Source of the DNA: a virus
DNA length: 43,418 bases
IMG/VR virus record: IMGVR_UViG_3300020601_000023
Coordinates: 1 to 43,418 of that record
Strand: one strand, 5' to 3'
The notes beneath the pieces were generated by a model, which worked only from the letters and a program-made list of their open reading frames with translations, made no database searches and had not been told where the DNA came from. This document shows positions 6,801 to 14,780 of the stretch, one piece after another (the first letter of the stretch is position 1; every line of letters starts with the position of its first letter). A program made the translations under genes and the position numbers.

Positions 6801-9800
6801 TATGTTCAGGGTTAGAAGCATCAAATATATACTTTGCATTACTCGCTAACACTAGAGGGACATGGTTTGGGTCTAACTTTGCCTGAAGCTCTCTAGCCTT
6901 TTTTCGGTCTGCCGTAACAGTGATGGTTTCATCTGCATTCCATCTGTGACTTTCACGATTATCCACTTTGTCGAACAATCGTTTTTGAATGTTGAGAGTT
7001 GCATCGTAGTTGGCATTTTTCGCAACCCCTATATCTCCAACATAATAAAGTTCTATCGGCTTAAAATTCCCATTAGGTTCTAGTGTTGCTAACGCTGGTG
7101 GATCTGCTCCAAACTCGTCTTCCAGTTTCATGAATCGCTGGAAGTTTGGCGCTTCGTACCCTAACTGCTTCCACTCCTTCCGAGCACCCAAAATAATCGA
7201 CTTGTCCAACCGCTGTGCCTGACTTAATTTTTGTCCATATTTCAAAGCTTTACGCTCATTGACAGAGGGCATAAAAAGTTTATCACCAAGAATCAAATTT
7301 TCTGCTAATTTCTTTCTTTTCTCTACTGCTTTTTTATACGCAGCAGCATCTTCTGCTGTAATTGTTGTTTTCTTTAAAAGCCTTATTTCATCAGCATTTA
7401 AAGTGATATCACTTTCATTTTGCGGTTTTTTTGGTTGGGAATTTTTTTCTTCGGGTGGCAGTTGTTTTGCCAGTCTTTCATTGTAGACATCATTAGCGGA
7501 AATACCTCGTTCTTCAGCTTCTGCTTTTATACTTTCAGCTATCTCGTCAGTTGTTCGTAATAATACTTTTTTGTTTCTACCTTTAGGTTGTCTCGGCATA
7601 TAAAGCTTGCGCCCACTCCCATACTCTTGAATTAAACTAGCAGTCTGCACATCTTCCTTACCAGTTTTAATATCAGGCATATACATAGGTAACTCTGGCT
7701 TAGTCTCAGGCAGCTCCATAAGCCAGACCTGTTGGGTCTGTTTATTGACCTCACCAAACTGATCTTGCGTTCCTACTGCTGCTGTACTGTCTCTATCCTG
7801 CAATGAAATTTCAGTTTTAATGGGTGGTCTTGTACCCATAATTTTTGCAAATCTCTTTGCAGCATCCACTACCATTTTGTCATAGAAGATCCTTCTGCCA
7901 GCGTGTGGCTTTTCTACATCATGCACAGCAATTTGTGCCCCTGCCTCTGCACCTCTTAGTTCTTTCACAGCATGATCCGCTGCATCCTTGCCAATCGTTC
8001 TAGCAAGCTCATCTGCATCTTTTATGGACTTGCGGACACTTCTTCCAGTTTTGCTTTCCGCATGGATTTTATACTGAGTACCAGAATCTGGCACTGCGAA
8101 ACCTAATTTATCTTTTTCTACTTTACCATCTAGCTTTGTGACATTCACAAAATTGAAATGCTCATCCAGCCTGTTCTGCTGTGCTGACCTTTCACCAGTT
8201 ACCCATGAAACATATCGCTTACCCTCATTCCATGCGTTGTTGATTGCCTCTGCAAGTCCACGAGAGTGCCAAGATTTTTTCATTGGGGCTGCTGACTGAA
8301 TAGAACCCCTCTCTCGATTCATTTCCCGAATTTCAATTCGAGCATCCTGCAAATTAGCATCAGCATTTTTTTCGTCATCTACCTTTTTAAGTTCAACTTC
8401 TAATCCAGTTTGCAGCGTTGCAAGTATATCATACCAAACTTTTTCTTGGTCTATACTCCCATACTTATATGGGTCTTCTGCCATCAAGTTCTGTCTATGC
8501 TTAAAATAGTTTTCTGTGTAACTATTTCTGTCACCGCTCCATGACCTTTCCCAATGAGCAAACTGCGTATCATTTAATTGACTTTCATAATTCAAATCGA
8601 AAAAGTCTACCTCGCCCTCGTTTGGATAGACTCCTTTAGCCTGTAGCTTTTCAGCCATATCTTTTTTTTGCTTGGTAATTATCCTGTCTGCAAAAAACTT
8701 TTTCGTCTCTTGTACAATACCAATAATATTATGATACACTTGACTATATCCATTTATCTCATGGTCTTTAGTCATCATTGTTAATGCGGTATCAACATCA
8801 TTCTCAATCTGCGTTGGATCGGTTTCGTAATCGGCTAGAGTCAGTAATTTGTTTTTGTATATACCTCTAAATAAATCTTCATCCACAAAGAATCGTTCTC
8901 GCACAGCGTTCCCTTTTCGCTGTTCATACTTACGCTCACCTTCATCAAAAATTTTCTGCAATTCTTTTTTTCTAGCAAACTTTGCTACCGCATCTGGGCT
9001 ATCGTCATAGCCTACTCCCTTTGCATACTGATGCCAGTCACTCTGGATTTCTTCTATATGGTAAGCAGTCTCTCCGTTGGGCAGGATTCTATCAGTCTTT
9101 CTTACATGAAACAATACCCTGTCATTTTCCCAATGCCCCCCACTCTGGTCTCCACCAATATATTTTTCAGACTCTGGTAAAATATAAAGTATTTCCTCAT
9201 AGTTCTCCCTGTATCCTCTCTCGACAGAGTCACCATAAATCGGGTCACCATCTTTTGAATTATCGACAGAAAGGTTTAAGATTTTCTGGTTAGCACCTAT
9301 TAAAAACTCCAGCGTGCTTTTGTCGATTATCTTTCCACGCTTTATTTCATTTAAGGTCTTCTGATCAATGCCAATGTCTTCAAGAAATTCCTTTGCTCCT
9401 TTCGACTTGTTTACCTCTGACATCAATTGTTCTGGTGTAAACTTATCTTGCGTTATATTAGGTAACACATCCTCCAGTAAATTGTTTCTAAGACCTCTAC
9501 TGTCAAAGTTATCCTTAGTGCTCATGCTAGGCATATACATTGTCTGAGGTATGGTTGTGCCATCAGCACCAGCACCAGAGAGCATGGGCATATAATTGTG
9601 CTTTGCATTATTATAATCGAAAGCAAACCCACCCTTATTCATATTGGCTGCACCAGCCATGCCCCCTAAGTCATAACTCTTGTAGGCATTCTTCAATTTA
9701 TTATCTGGGTTACTAAAAAATTCATTCAGCTTCGGGTCTTGCAGTTTCTGACCAGACTCCTTCATGCCGAGGGCTGCCGTGAACAGTTCATTCTCACCCA

Positions 9801-12411
9801 TCCCTAGAGGATTAATCCTACCCTCACCAGACTCCTGTAAAACACTATCTGCATGAGCAGCGAAGTCCTCGAAGAATTTAGCTTGGTTAGTTATGAAACC
9901 AGCTTGCTGTAGCAACTCTACATTGCTGGAAATAATGTCAGCATCATAACCTACTACCTTTAGATTCGGGAACACCCTTCTGCCTCTTCTTATACTTGGT
10001 TTCTTGGGGGAAATTTGCCAGCCTATAGGCGTAAAGCTTCGCTCATAAAATGGATTGTATTCTGTCTTGCCAATCCATTTTGCTGAGCGGTAACCGAATT
10101 TAATTTGCTGCCGTCTATCAATAGAAACTTGTAAGAAATCAATAAAGTCCATAGCAGCCTGTGCACTATTACCAGCAGTCCTAAACACAGACCTTACACC
10201 CTCACTTAACCTTTTCCCCTCTGCACCTTTCCCTATGCCTGTCAGGTCTTTGTCGAGACTCTGTGCATCTAATGAGGTTTGCTGCACCAGTTCGTCAAAC
10301 ATTGTCTGGTCTTTAATCATATAATGATTACCTATGGCTGTTGATACACCCTTGCCCCCAAACAGCTCAGTAAAACGATTATCAGAGGACTGCCCTGCCC
10401 TTGGTTCATGCTTTCTGCCTGTCTCAATATCGTCAGCTCGCTGGCGGTAGTGATCATTCCTTGTCTGCATATAGTTGTTAAACACATTAGCGACTCCATC
10501 ATTTTTCAGCATGGACTCACTAATTGGGCTGTCTATTAAGTTGCCAGAGTCTGGCTCGACAATGCCCATTTTAGACAAAGCCAGTCTGGCTGTATTCATA
10601 AGGCTGTGCCTAAATGATTTATTGTACTTTGCGAAAACATTAGGGGATTCCCTCATAAGCCCACTGAACTGTTCAGCTGCTATCTCCTCTGCCAGTAAGT
10701 AAGCATTTGTCCCCTCTACTGAGTTTGCGTAATCTTCGTCAGTCTTCCGTATCTTATCAGCATAATCTTTGGCAAACTGTTGTGCCTGTTCGTTTACTTT
10801 TATGCTGCCCGATATGCTGCCCTCACTGTCCCTAAAGAAAAATTCTTTACCATTAGGGTCATAAAAATTCTCAAGGATCTTTCGACGCATCAAGGGGTTT
10901 GACCCCATCATCTGTCTCATGATGTCATGCCCATGTTCATGCAGTACGATTTTACTGGCAGCATCAGTACCCTCTGCGACCTTAGCCTCGTTTATAACTA
11001 TGTTTTGCGATGGCTTATCATAATATGCACTGGGAGCATCTTTTGGGTCAACCCCTACAATTTTAGCAAACGAGTCCTGATCTAAAAGTTGCAACCTCAT
11101 GTTACCGAGTCCTGAGAACTCATCTAATGTGCTAAGAGCAACAAGTGTTTTTTTATCAACTTTCTCAAGTGCTGCTATTGTATCCTTATTCAGCATTTGC
11201 CCCTTGTTAGATAGATAGTTTTCTATGCCCTGATCACTGCGAGCCTCGTCTGTTTTACCGCTTCCCCGACTACCTGCCAGAGCACCAACAGGTGCACCCA
11301 ATACGAAACCACCACCAGCTGCCCGACCCATATCCTCTGCACTCTTTCCTTTTGCAAACTCAATCGCTGTCTGCATAGCAGCACTACTAACACCAGAGAC
11401 AAGTGCATCAAACACAACATCGTACATCCGAGTGCCTCTTAGTTTATAAGCCCTCGCTGCTAGTGCACGAGTCTGCTTCGATACATTTTCATTGGTGCTT
11501 AGTTTAAATAAAAATCTAGCGTGTGAGCTAGGACTGGATAGGACACTTGCAACCTCACTGACTTCTCTACTGACTGCCTTGGCAACCTTACTTAGTCCCT
11601 CTGCTACACCAACAGTCACCATGGTTGTGGCAATTCCCCCAAATGGATCTGAGCCCACTGCCATAACTGATCCAGCTTGCAGTCCCCTGTAAATATTCCC
11701 ACCTTTTGGGATCTTTTTCTCTAGCACTTTTGCAGGAAACCCAAGTGTAGCTTCTACCCCACCAGCTAATTTCTCTGCTCCCTTGGCTGTCACGCTGACA
11801 CCCTTGGCTGCACCCTTAATAGATTTCCTTATTCCCTGCTTTATGAATCTATCTCCATACAAGGATGGCACTAAATTTGTCGGGTCAGCAAAGTCAGCCA
11901 GTAAACTTGTATCATCCTTAAACTTTCCTGCTGCCTGTTGCAAATAGTGCTCCCTTGCAGCATTATAATAATTTAGCTCAAACTTGTGCCGTGCAAATGC
12001 CCTCTGGATCTCTTCCTCACCCTTGACCTCTGGGTCAAAGTAATCACGGATACTACTCTGCACGGATTTAATCATGTTCCATGTGTCCCTGAGTCCTAAC
12101 TCTGGTGCACTCGCTAAAGCTTTCCACGAGCCCTTAAAATCCTCCTTACCTTTGAAACCAAGCATACTGGCGATCATGGAGTCATTGTTCATGGCGTTAC
12201 CAATGTCCTCCTCAATCATTGTAGCTATGCCTTCAGGTAGCGCGGATGCATAACCCCAAATTGCTTCCCCCATACCCCTTTCCTTACGCTTTAAGTAATC
12301 TGCCCTGAACTGATCGTACTCAGTTTCCTCTGGCAAACTGGCTAGACCGCTAAAGTCTAGTTTTCGTCCGTAATTCTGCTCCTCATCAAACTCGCCAAAA
12401 TTAAGTCCCAT
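3862..12411 (-). CDS. Giant polyvalent virion protein (zincin + ART-like modules, 2849 aa)
   Basis: A 2849-aa protein, about 20% of the genome. Residues 1-400 are helical and include glycine-rich membrane-like stretches. A zincin metalloprotease motif HEHGH is at 491-495, with EEIAAE near 573 as possible third-ligand region. HIEEIQSDWHQ (about 1118) matches a domain common in phage polyvalent proteins. Two segments look like ADP-ribosyltransferase folds: about 1760-1925, and 2005-2150 (WYHGG, IWLSSERDFS, GFDGARM, VVIFNRKDIKLI). A further WHASDFPMALHIG / YNGHYRYKTNPN module is at 2339-2440 and a His/Cys-rich one near 2527-2565. Nine aromatic-hydrophobic-Met-Pro motifs (for example LYMP, LFMP) punctuate it. 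Such proteins are thought to be injected with phage DNA to disarm host defences. Start has GGGAGAT upstream. It follows two other presumed ejection proteins. Confidence 0.85.
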   Translation of the reverse strand: MGLNFGEFDEEQNYGRKLDFSGLASLPEETEYDQFRADYLKRKERGMGEAIWGYASALPEGIATMIEEDIGNAMNNDSMIASMLGFKGKEDFKGSWKALASAPELGLRDTWNMIKSVQSSIRDYFDPEVKGEEEIQRAFARHKFELNYYNAAREHYLQQAAGKFKDDTSLLADFADPTNLVPSLYGDRFIKQGIRKSIKGAAKGVSVTAKGAEKLAGGVEATLGFPAKVLEKKIPKGGNIYRGLQAGSVMAVGSDPFGGIATTMVTVGVAEGLSKVAKAVSREVSEVASVLSSPSSHARFLFKLSTNENVSKQTRALAARAYKLRGTRMYDVVFDALVSGVSSAAMQTAIEFAKGKSAEDMGRAAGGGFVLGAPVGALAGSRGSGKTDEARSDQGIENYLSNKGQMLNKDTIAALEKVDKKTLVALSTLDEFSGLGNMRLQLLDQDSFAKIVGVDPKDAPSAYYDKPSQNIVINEAKVAEGTDAASKIVLHEHGHDIMRQMMGSNPLMRRKILENFYDPNGKEFFFRDSEGSISGSIKVNEQAQQFAKDYADKIRKTDEDYANSVEGTNAYLLAEEIAAEQFSGLMRESPNVFAKYNKSFRHSLMNTARLALSKMGIVEPDSGNLIDSPISESMLKNDGVANVFNNYMQTRNDHYRQRADDIETGRKHEPRAGQSSDNRFTELFGGKGVSTAIGNHYMIKDQTMFDELVQQTSLDAQSLDKDLTGIGKGAEGKRLSEGVRSVFRTAGNSAQAAMDFIDFLQVSIDRRQQIKFGYRSAKWIGKTEYNPFYERSFTPIGWQISPKKPSIRRGRRVFPNLKVVGYDADIISSNVELLQQAGFITNQAKFFEDFAAHADSVLQESGEGRINPLGMGENELFTAALGMKESGQKLQDPKLNEFFSNPDNKLKNAYKSYDLGGMAGAANMNKGGFAFDYNNAKHNYMPMLSGAGADGTTIPQTMYMPSMSTKDNFDSRGLRNNLLEDVLPNITQDKFTPEQLMSEVNKSKGAKEFLEDIGIDQKTLNEIKRGKIIDKSTLEFLIGANQKILNLSVDNSKDGDPIYGDSVERGYRENYEEILYILPESEKYIGGDQSGGHWENDRVLFHVRKTDRILPNGETAYHIEEIQSDWHQYAKGVGYDDSPDAVAKFARKKELQKIFDEGERKYEQRKGNAVRERFFVDEDLFRGIYKNKLLTLADYETDPTQIENDVDTALTMMTKDHEINGYSQVYHNIIGIVQETKKFFADRIITKQKKDMAEKLQAKGVYPNEGEVDFFDLNYESQLNDTQFAHWERSWSGDRNSYTENYFKHRQNLMAEDPYKYGSIDQEKVWYDILATLQTGLEVELKKVDDEKNADANLQDARIEIREMNRERGSIQSAAPMKKSWHSRGLAEAINNAWNEGKRYVSWVTGERSAQQNRLDEHFNFVNVTKLDGKVEKDKLGFAVPDSGTQYKIHAESKTGRSVRKSIKDADELARTIGKDAADHAVKELRGAEAGAQIAVHDVEKPHAGRRIFYDKMVVDAAKRFAKIMGTRPPIKTEISLQDRDSTAAVGTQDQFGEVNKQTQQVWLMELPETKPELPMYMPDIKTGKEDVQTASLIQEYGSGRKLYMPRQPKGRNKKVLLRTTDEIAESIKAEAEERGISANDVYNERLAKQLPPEEKNSQPKKPQNESDITLNADEIRLLKKTTITAEDAAAYKKAVEKRKKLAENLILGDKLFMPSVNERKALKYGQKLSQAQRLDKSIILGARKEWKQLGYEAPNFQRFMKLEDEFGADPPALATLEPNGNFKPIELYYVGDIGVAKNANYDATLNIQKRLFDKVDNRESHRWNADETITVTADRKKARELQAKLDPNHVPLVLASNAKYIFDASNPEHIASLKLPEGEFFPANPEAFFAFEPEIKARGWHGYRVGDEISIFDSTRLKLIKDQSAETKLISKDRPFGKVSGLFGQKLPSDSFNSSTKKDIRFMPDIKEIDARSEWLSKTVESQNFQDFITRKGKPDFALKNERGSYLPVPWYHGGTIGEGNRGKLKDWTFKDNYIWLSSERDFSLEFSMYRGADPLLYEAQMRSASDAGNPIMVATNASNVFHYANPKHIKKLRENSDLDYYGIEDLKLGEWYDVEPHLKLLQDLGFDGARMKQDGTENVVIFNRKDIKLIQDVNDKNRSVEVSGKFIGDQLFLPQLKFDFDGKDSAVEMSPVSKDRAPTFWKLFKINPKGIKVYDKVADVLIDTGTPSNDPANAVDHSAKLGLDPRKLREAMARAQVRYNAKNNRFYMPIPVPTEPQPVLKTKKAFKLFKVGKDKKLYPLFVNANQPVRLNKWQVAEMGEQNLKTGKVKSKIGDLAYRAGWHASDFPMALHIGSKSKNTLVKPDTRRPDEVWAEVELADDFDWTEVAKERAEYNKDGTIKARTAQIIDQVPYNGHYRYKTNPNMVGEWLISGQMKVNRVLSPQEVKDINDRYNVSDLKRRQPQVKLTEKDLNYMPSVSGVQESVHGYIPRVQVEITDNHVDKHYIPDFLLAKKVFPVLGDRLKVGWHTARSGNRFECRGGHDHPKFGGHKGLVAWACGQSGDKIDSVVAGLLKGIERSDGYAATVLMSEEALASNRTYARIMMDELEYDSFHVQGGKAIVEKYIQQAAESLDLPIRNLDDLKAVTPTMVFELRKKLLSRVMPAAYKREIKKNAPKGYKAIDWKDLYQSLASYRDADGYRHGDIIHILKFDIANPMIDLKDIGATPDPTYDVSFRGTAVHSMEGHVSAFDLFKEGLDVFAYDEDFNAMEGKKTNPQRTIQPDRSLGSSSYRVMQMRTAHDLMQRPLTKENTLPSKPIKYKPKVKADEKSLYFRDQRNTKLRKEKESLL

Positions 12412-12413
12412 AA

Positions 12414-14780
12414 CTATCTCCCGAAATAACTAGACCCAATGCCCTTATACTGCCCACCCTCAAACCTTGGCTTAGACTTTTTCAAGTTGCCCAGATACTG
12501 GTCTCTCATCTGCTTAACCAGTTTTCTTTCATCTTCTGTTTTAGCATTAGCAAGCATTTCATCATAGGTCTCTTTTGTTACCTGTTCCTCAGATTCCGCT
12601 AGTGAAATAAGATCGTAAGCAACCGAGCCCATTGCAAAACCAACACCCCCAGTCAAAGCCCCACCGATTGCTGTTGCGATTCCTTTTTTCAGTGTACTCT
12701 TAAATCCTTGTTCCCCTGCCCACCTTGCTACTTTTCTCTTTACTTCCGAATTAAGTTTTGACCTTACTCTTGACCTAAAAGCCTTTTCATTTCCTCGGTA
12801 CTTATTTGCGTCAATGTTGTAGTTCTTGGCAACATTCTTAACATCGTCCAAGCTACCAGACTCTACCGCAGTTCTCATCTGTGTAATCTTAGTGGCTGCC
12901 TTTGGAAAATTTTTGTCAAAAGATTGCTGGGCTGTTTTGCCAGCTGACATTTTATTGTAGGTTGCCTTGCTACCAGCCAGCCCAGAGGTAACACCAGAGG
13001 CAGATGCAACCATTGAGCCACCATCATTAAGATTACTTAAATTTTTAGGATCTACAGTATAGGCTTTTTGCTTGGGTATATTTACAGGTGTCGATGCAGC
13101 AATAGGCTGGTTGCCATTTTGCTTAAGATCATTGAACTGCCTTTCCGCTTCGTCCATTGTCATCTTAAGGTTTATCTCGTCTCCAGTGCTCGGATCAAAG
13201 CCAGCCCCATTCCTTACTATTTTCTCAATGGCTGCCCGACTTTTTCCTTGCACCAGTCCGTTTATAGCTGAGTTGACATTGGCAGAAGTAACCCCTGCCA
13301 TTTTCTGCTCTTCTGTCTTAAACCCAGTAGGCTTATACATATCAAGATCAGAAAACTCATGTATTTCATTTGTGGTCAGCCCACCATAGGTAGCACGGAC
13401 TTCCTCATAGACCTGTGGAATTATTTCATCTGTTAACTCCCTACTTCTAAGATCTAATTTTGCTGCTATATCTTTAAACATTAAGAGGTCAGCAGCATTG
13501 AGAGCTCCACCCCCAAACACTGCATCGTCTCCGATTTTAAACTTCAATCCTGTTTCTGGGTTAATGGCATTTTTATAACCATTCTCCCACATCTCTTTGG
13601 TGACTTCTACATTCTCGCCAAAGGCTTTATCAAAAAATCTTTTAAACTGGTCACTGTATCGAGCACTGCCTTTTACTCGATCTACATCTTGATTACTTAA
13701 CACCCCAGCCCCCTGTGCTGTTTTTGCTAATTTAATTAATGCTACTGATGCAGCTACAGGGTTTTTAACATTGTAGGCAGTAATGTTTCCGTCCTGATCA
13801 AACTCAACTCCTTGAAGAGACTCATCCAGCATCTGCTTAAAATTGCCCATGTCACCAACTTGCGCCTTCATGGTCTCTATAAAGCTACCAAAGCCAGACT
13901 TAGCTACAGCATTATCAATAATCTTTCGAACACCTCCCTCTGGTACGATAAGTTTTTCTGCTCGTGCTCGTGCTGCTGCTAATTGCTCCCTTGGAAGTCT
14001 GGGGTTTTCAGCGGTGAATTTTGACCAGCTTTCTTCAAAGTCTGTACGGCTCTTAAAGTTCACACCATTTAATATTTCCCCAGTACCGCCCTCATCTTTT
14101 TTCTTAAATGAGTTAACTATAGAGGTAAGCATTGCAGGACTATATGCACCCAGCCCCATTGACTTATTTATACTCTGGACTGCTTGTAGGTCAGTAGGGT
14201 TAAACTCTTCTCCATTCTTTAAGAAACCCTGAGCAGGGTCTAAGCTATCTAAACGCTTCTTCCCATTCTCATCAGGCTCATGAAGGAATTGCAGGTATTT
14301 ATTTTGACTTTCTTGCAGTTCATTTCTTTGCTCGATCTCACTTATCAGCAGAGAGTTTTTCTTCTGTTCCTGACTTAGATTTCCCATAGCAAGCTGATGC
14401 TTCTGTTGAGCCATTTCCAGCTTCATCTCGTCCTGCACTTGAGCTCGTATATTATCGATGCCAATTTCTTTGTACCAAGACTTGATCTCTTTATTTAGAG
14501 TGCCTTTTTCTAGCATACCATTCACTTGCTCAGGAGTGTATCCAAACTTAAACTGAAGTTCCTTTTGTCCCTGCTTAGTTTTCAGGTGTGTCTCTAGGGT
14601 GCGCTCCAACTTTTTATTTTCAAAGTAAGTACTACCAACATTGCCAATTACGCTTGATAGAGCTTTCCCTATGTTCTGCCCTGTCTGGGCATACATATTG
14701 CCTATTGTTTCCCCTGCCCTTGCTATTGAAGAGTAGTCTGCCTGTTGTACATTTATGTCAGAAAAGTAAGGTGAGTTCAT
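12414..14780 (-). CDS. Presumed internal virion / DNA ejection protein (788 aa)
   Basis: A 788-aa, largely alpha-helical, Gln/Lys/Asn-rich protein (for example QKKNSLLISEIEQRNELQESQNK near 140-165). Near residues 690-725 a glycine-rich hydrophobic stretch (GIATAIGGALTGGVGFAMGSVAYDLISLA) could insert into a membrane. Placement between a 1056-aa and a 2849-aa protein mirrors the T7 gp14-gp15-gp16 and P22 ejection-protein clusters of podoviruses, which form a channel through the cell envelope. The 3' end is 2 bp from the giant gene; the 5' end touches the upstream gene's stop. No enzymatic motif is seen. The role is inferred from order, size and composition. Confidence 0.65.
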   Translation of the reverse strand: MNSPYFSDINVQQADYSSIARAGETIGNMYAQTGQNIGKALSSVIGNVGSTYFENKKLERTLETHLKTKQGQKELQFKFGYTPEQVNGMLEKGTLNKEIKSWYKEIGIDNIRAQVQDEMKLEMAQQKHQLAMGNLSQEQKKNSLLISEIEQRNELQESQNKYLQFLHEPDENGKKRLDSLDPAQGFLKNGEEFNPTDLQAVQSINKSMGLGAYSPAMLTSIVNSFKKKDEGGTGEILNGVNFKSRTDFEESWSKFTAENPRLPREQLAAARARAEKLIVPEGGVRKIIDNAVAKSGFGSFIETMKAQVGDMGNFKQMLDESLQGVEFDQDGNITAYNVKNPVAASVALIKLAKTAQGAGVLSNQDVDRVKGSARYSDQFKRFFDKAFGENVEVTKEMWENGYKNAINPETGLKFKIGDDAVFGGGALNAADLLMFKDIAAKLDLRSRELTDEIIPQVYEEVRATYGGLTTNEIHEFSDLDMYKPTGFKTEEQKMAGVTSANVNSAINGLVQGKSRAAIEKIVRNGAGFDPSTGDEINLKMTMDEAERQFNDLKQNGNQPIAASTPVNIPKQKAYTVDPKNLSNLNDGGSMVASASGVTSGLAGSKATYNKMSAGKTAQQSFDKNFPKAATKITQMRTAVESGSLDDVKNVAKNYNIDANKYRGNEKAFRSRVRSKLNSEVKRKVARWAGEQGFKSTLKKGIATAIGGALTGGVGFAMGSVAYDLISLAESEEQVTKETYDEMLANAKTEDERKLVKQMRDQYLGNLKKSKPRFEGGQYKGIGSSYFGR

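Noticed and set aside
13843-14232. Open frame on the plus strand, like those at 15555-15866, 22788-23210 and 23599-23985
   Set aside because: All lie antisense to well-supported genes, have no ribosome binding site or neighbours on the plus strand, and show the composition of reversed coding sequence.
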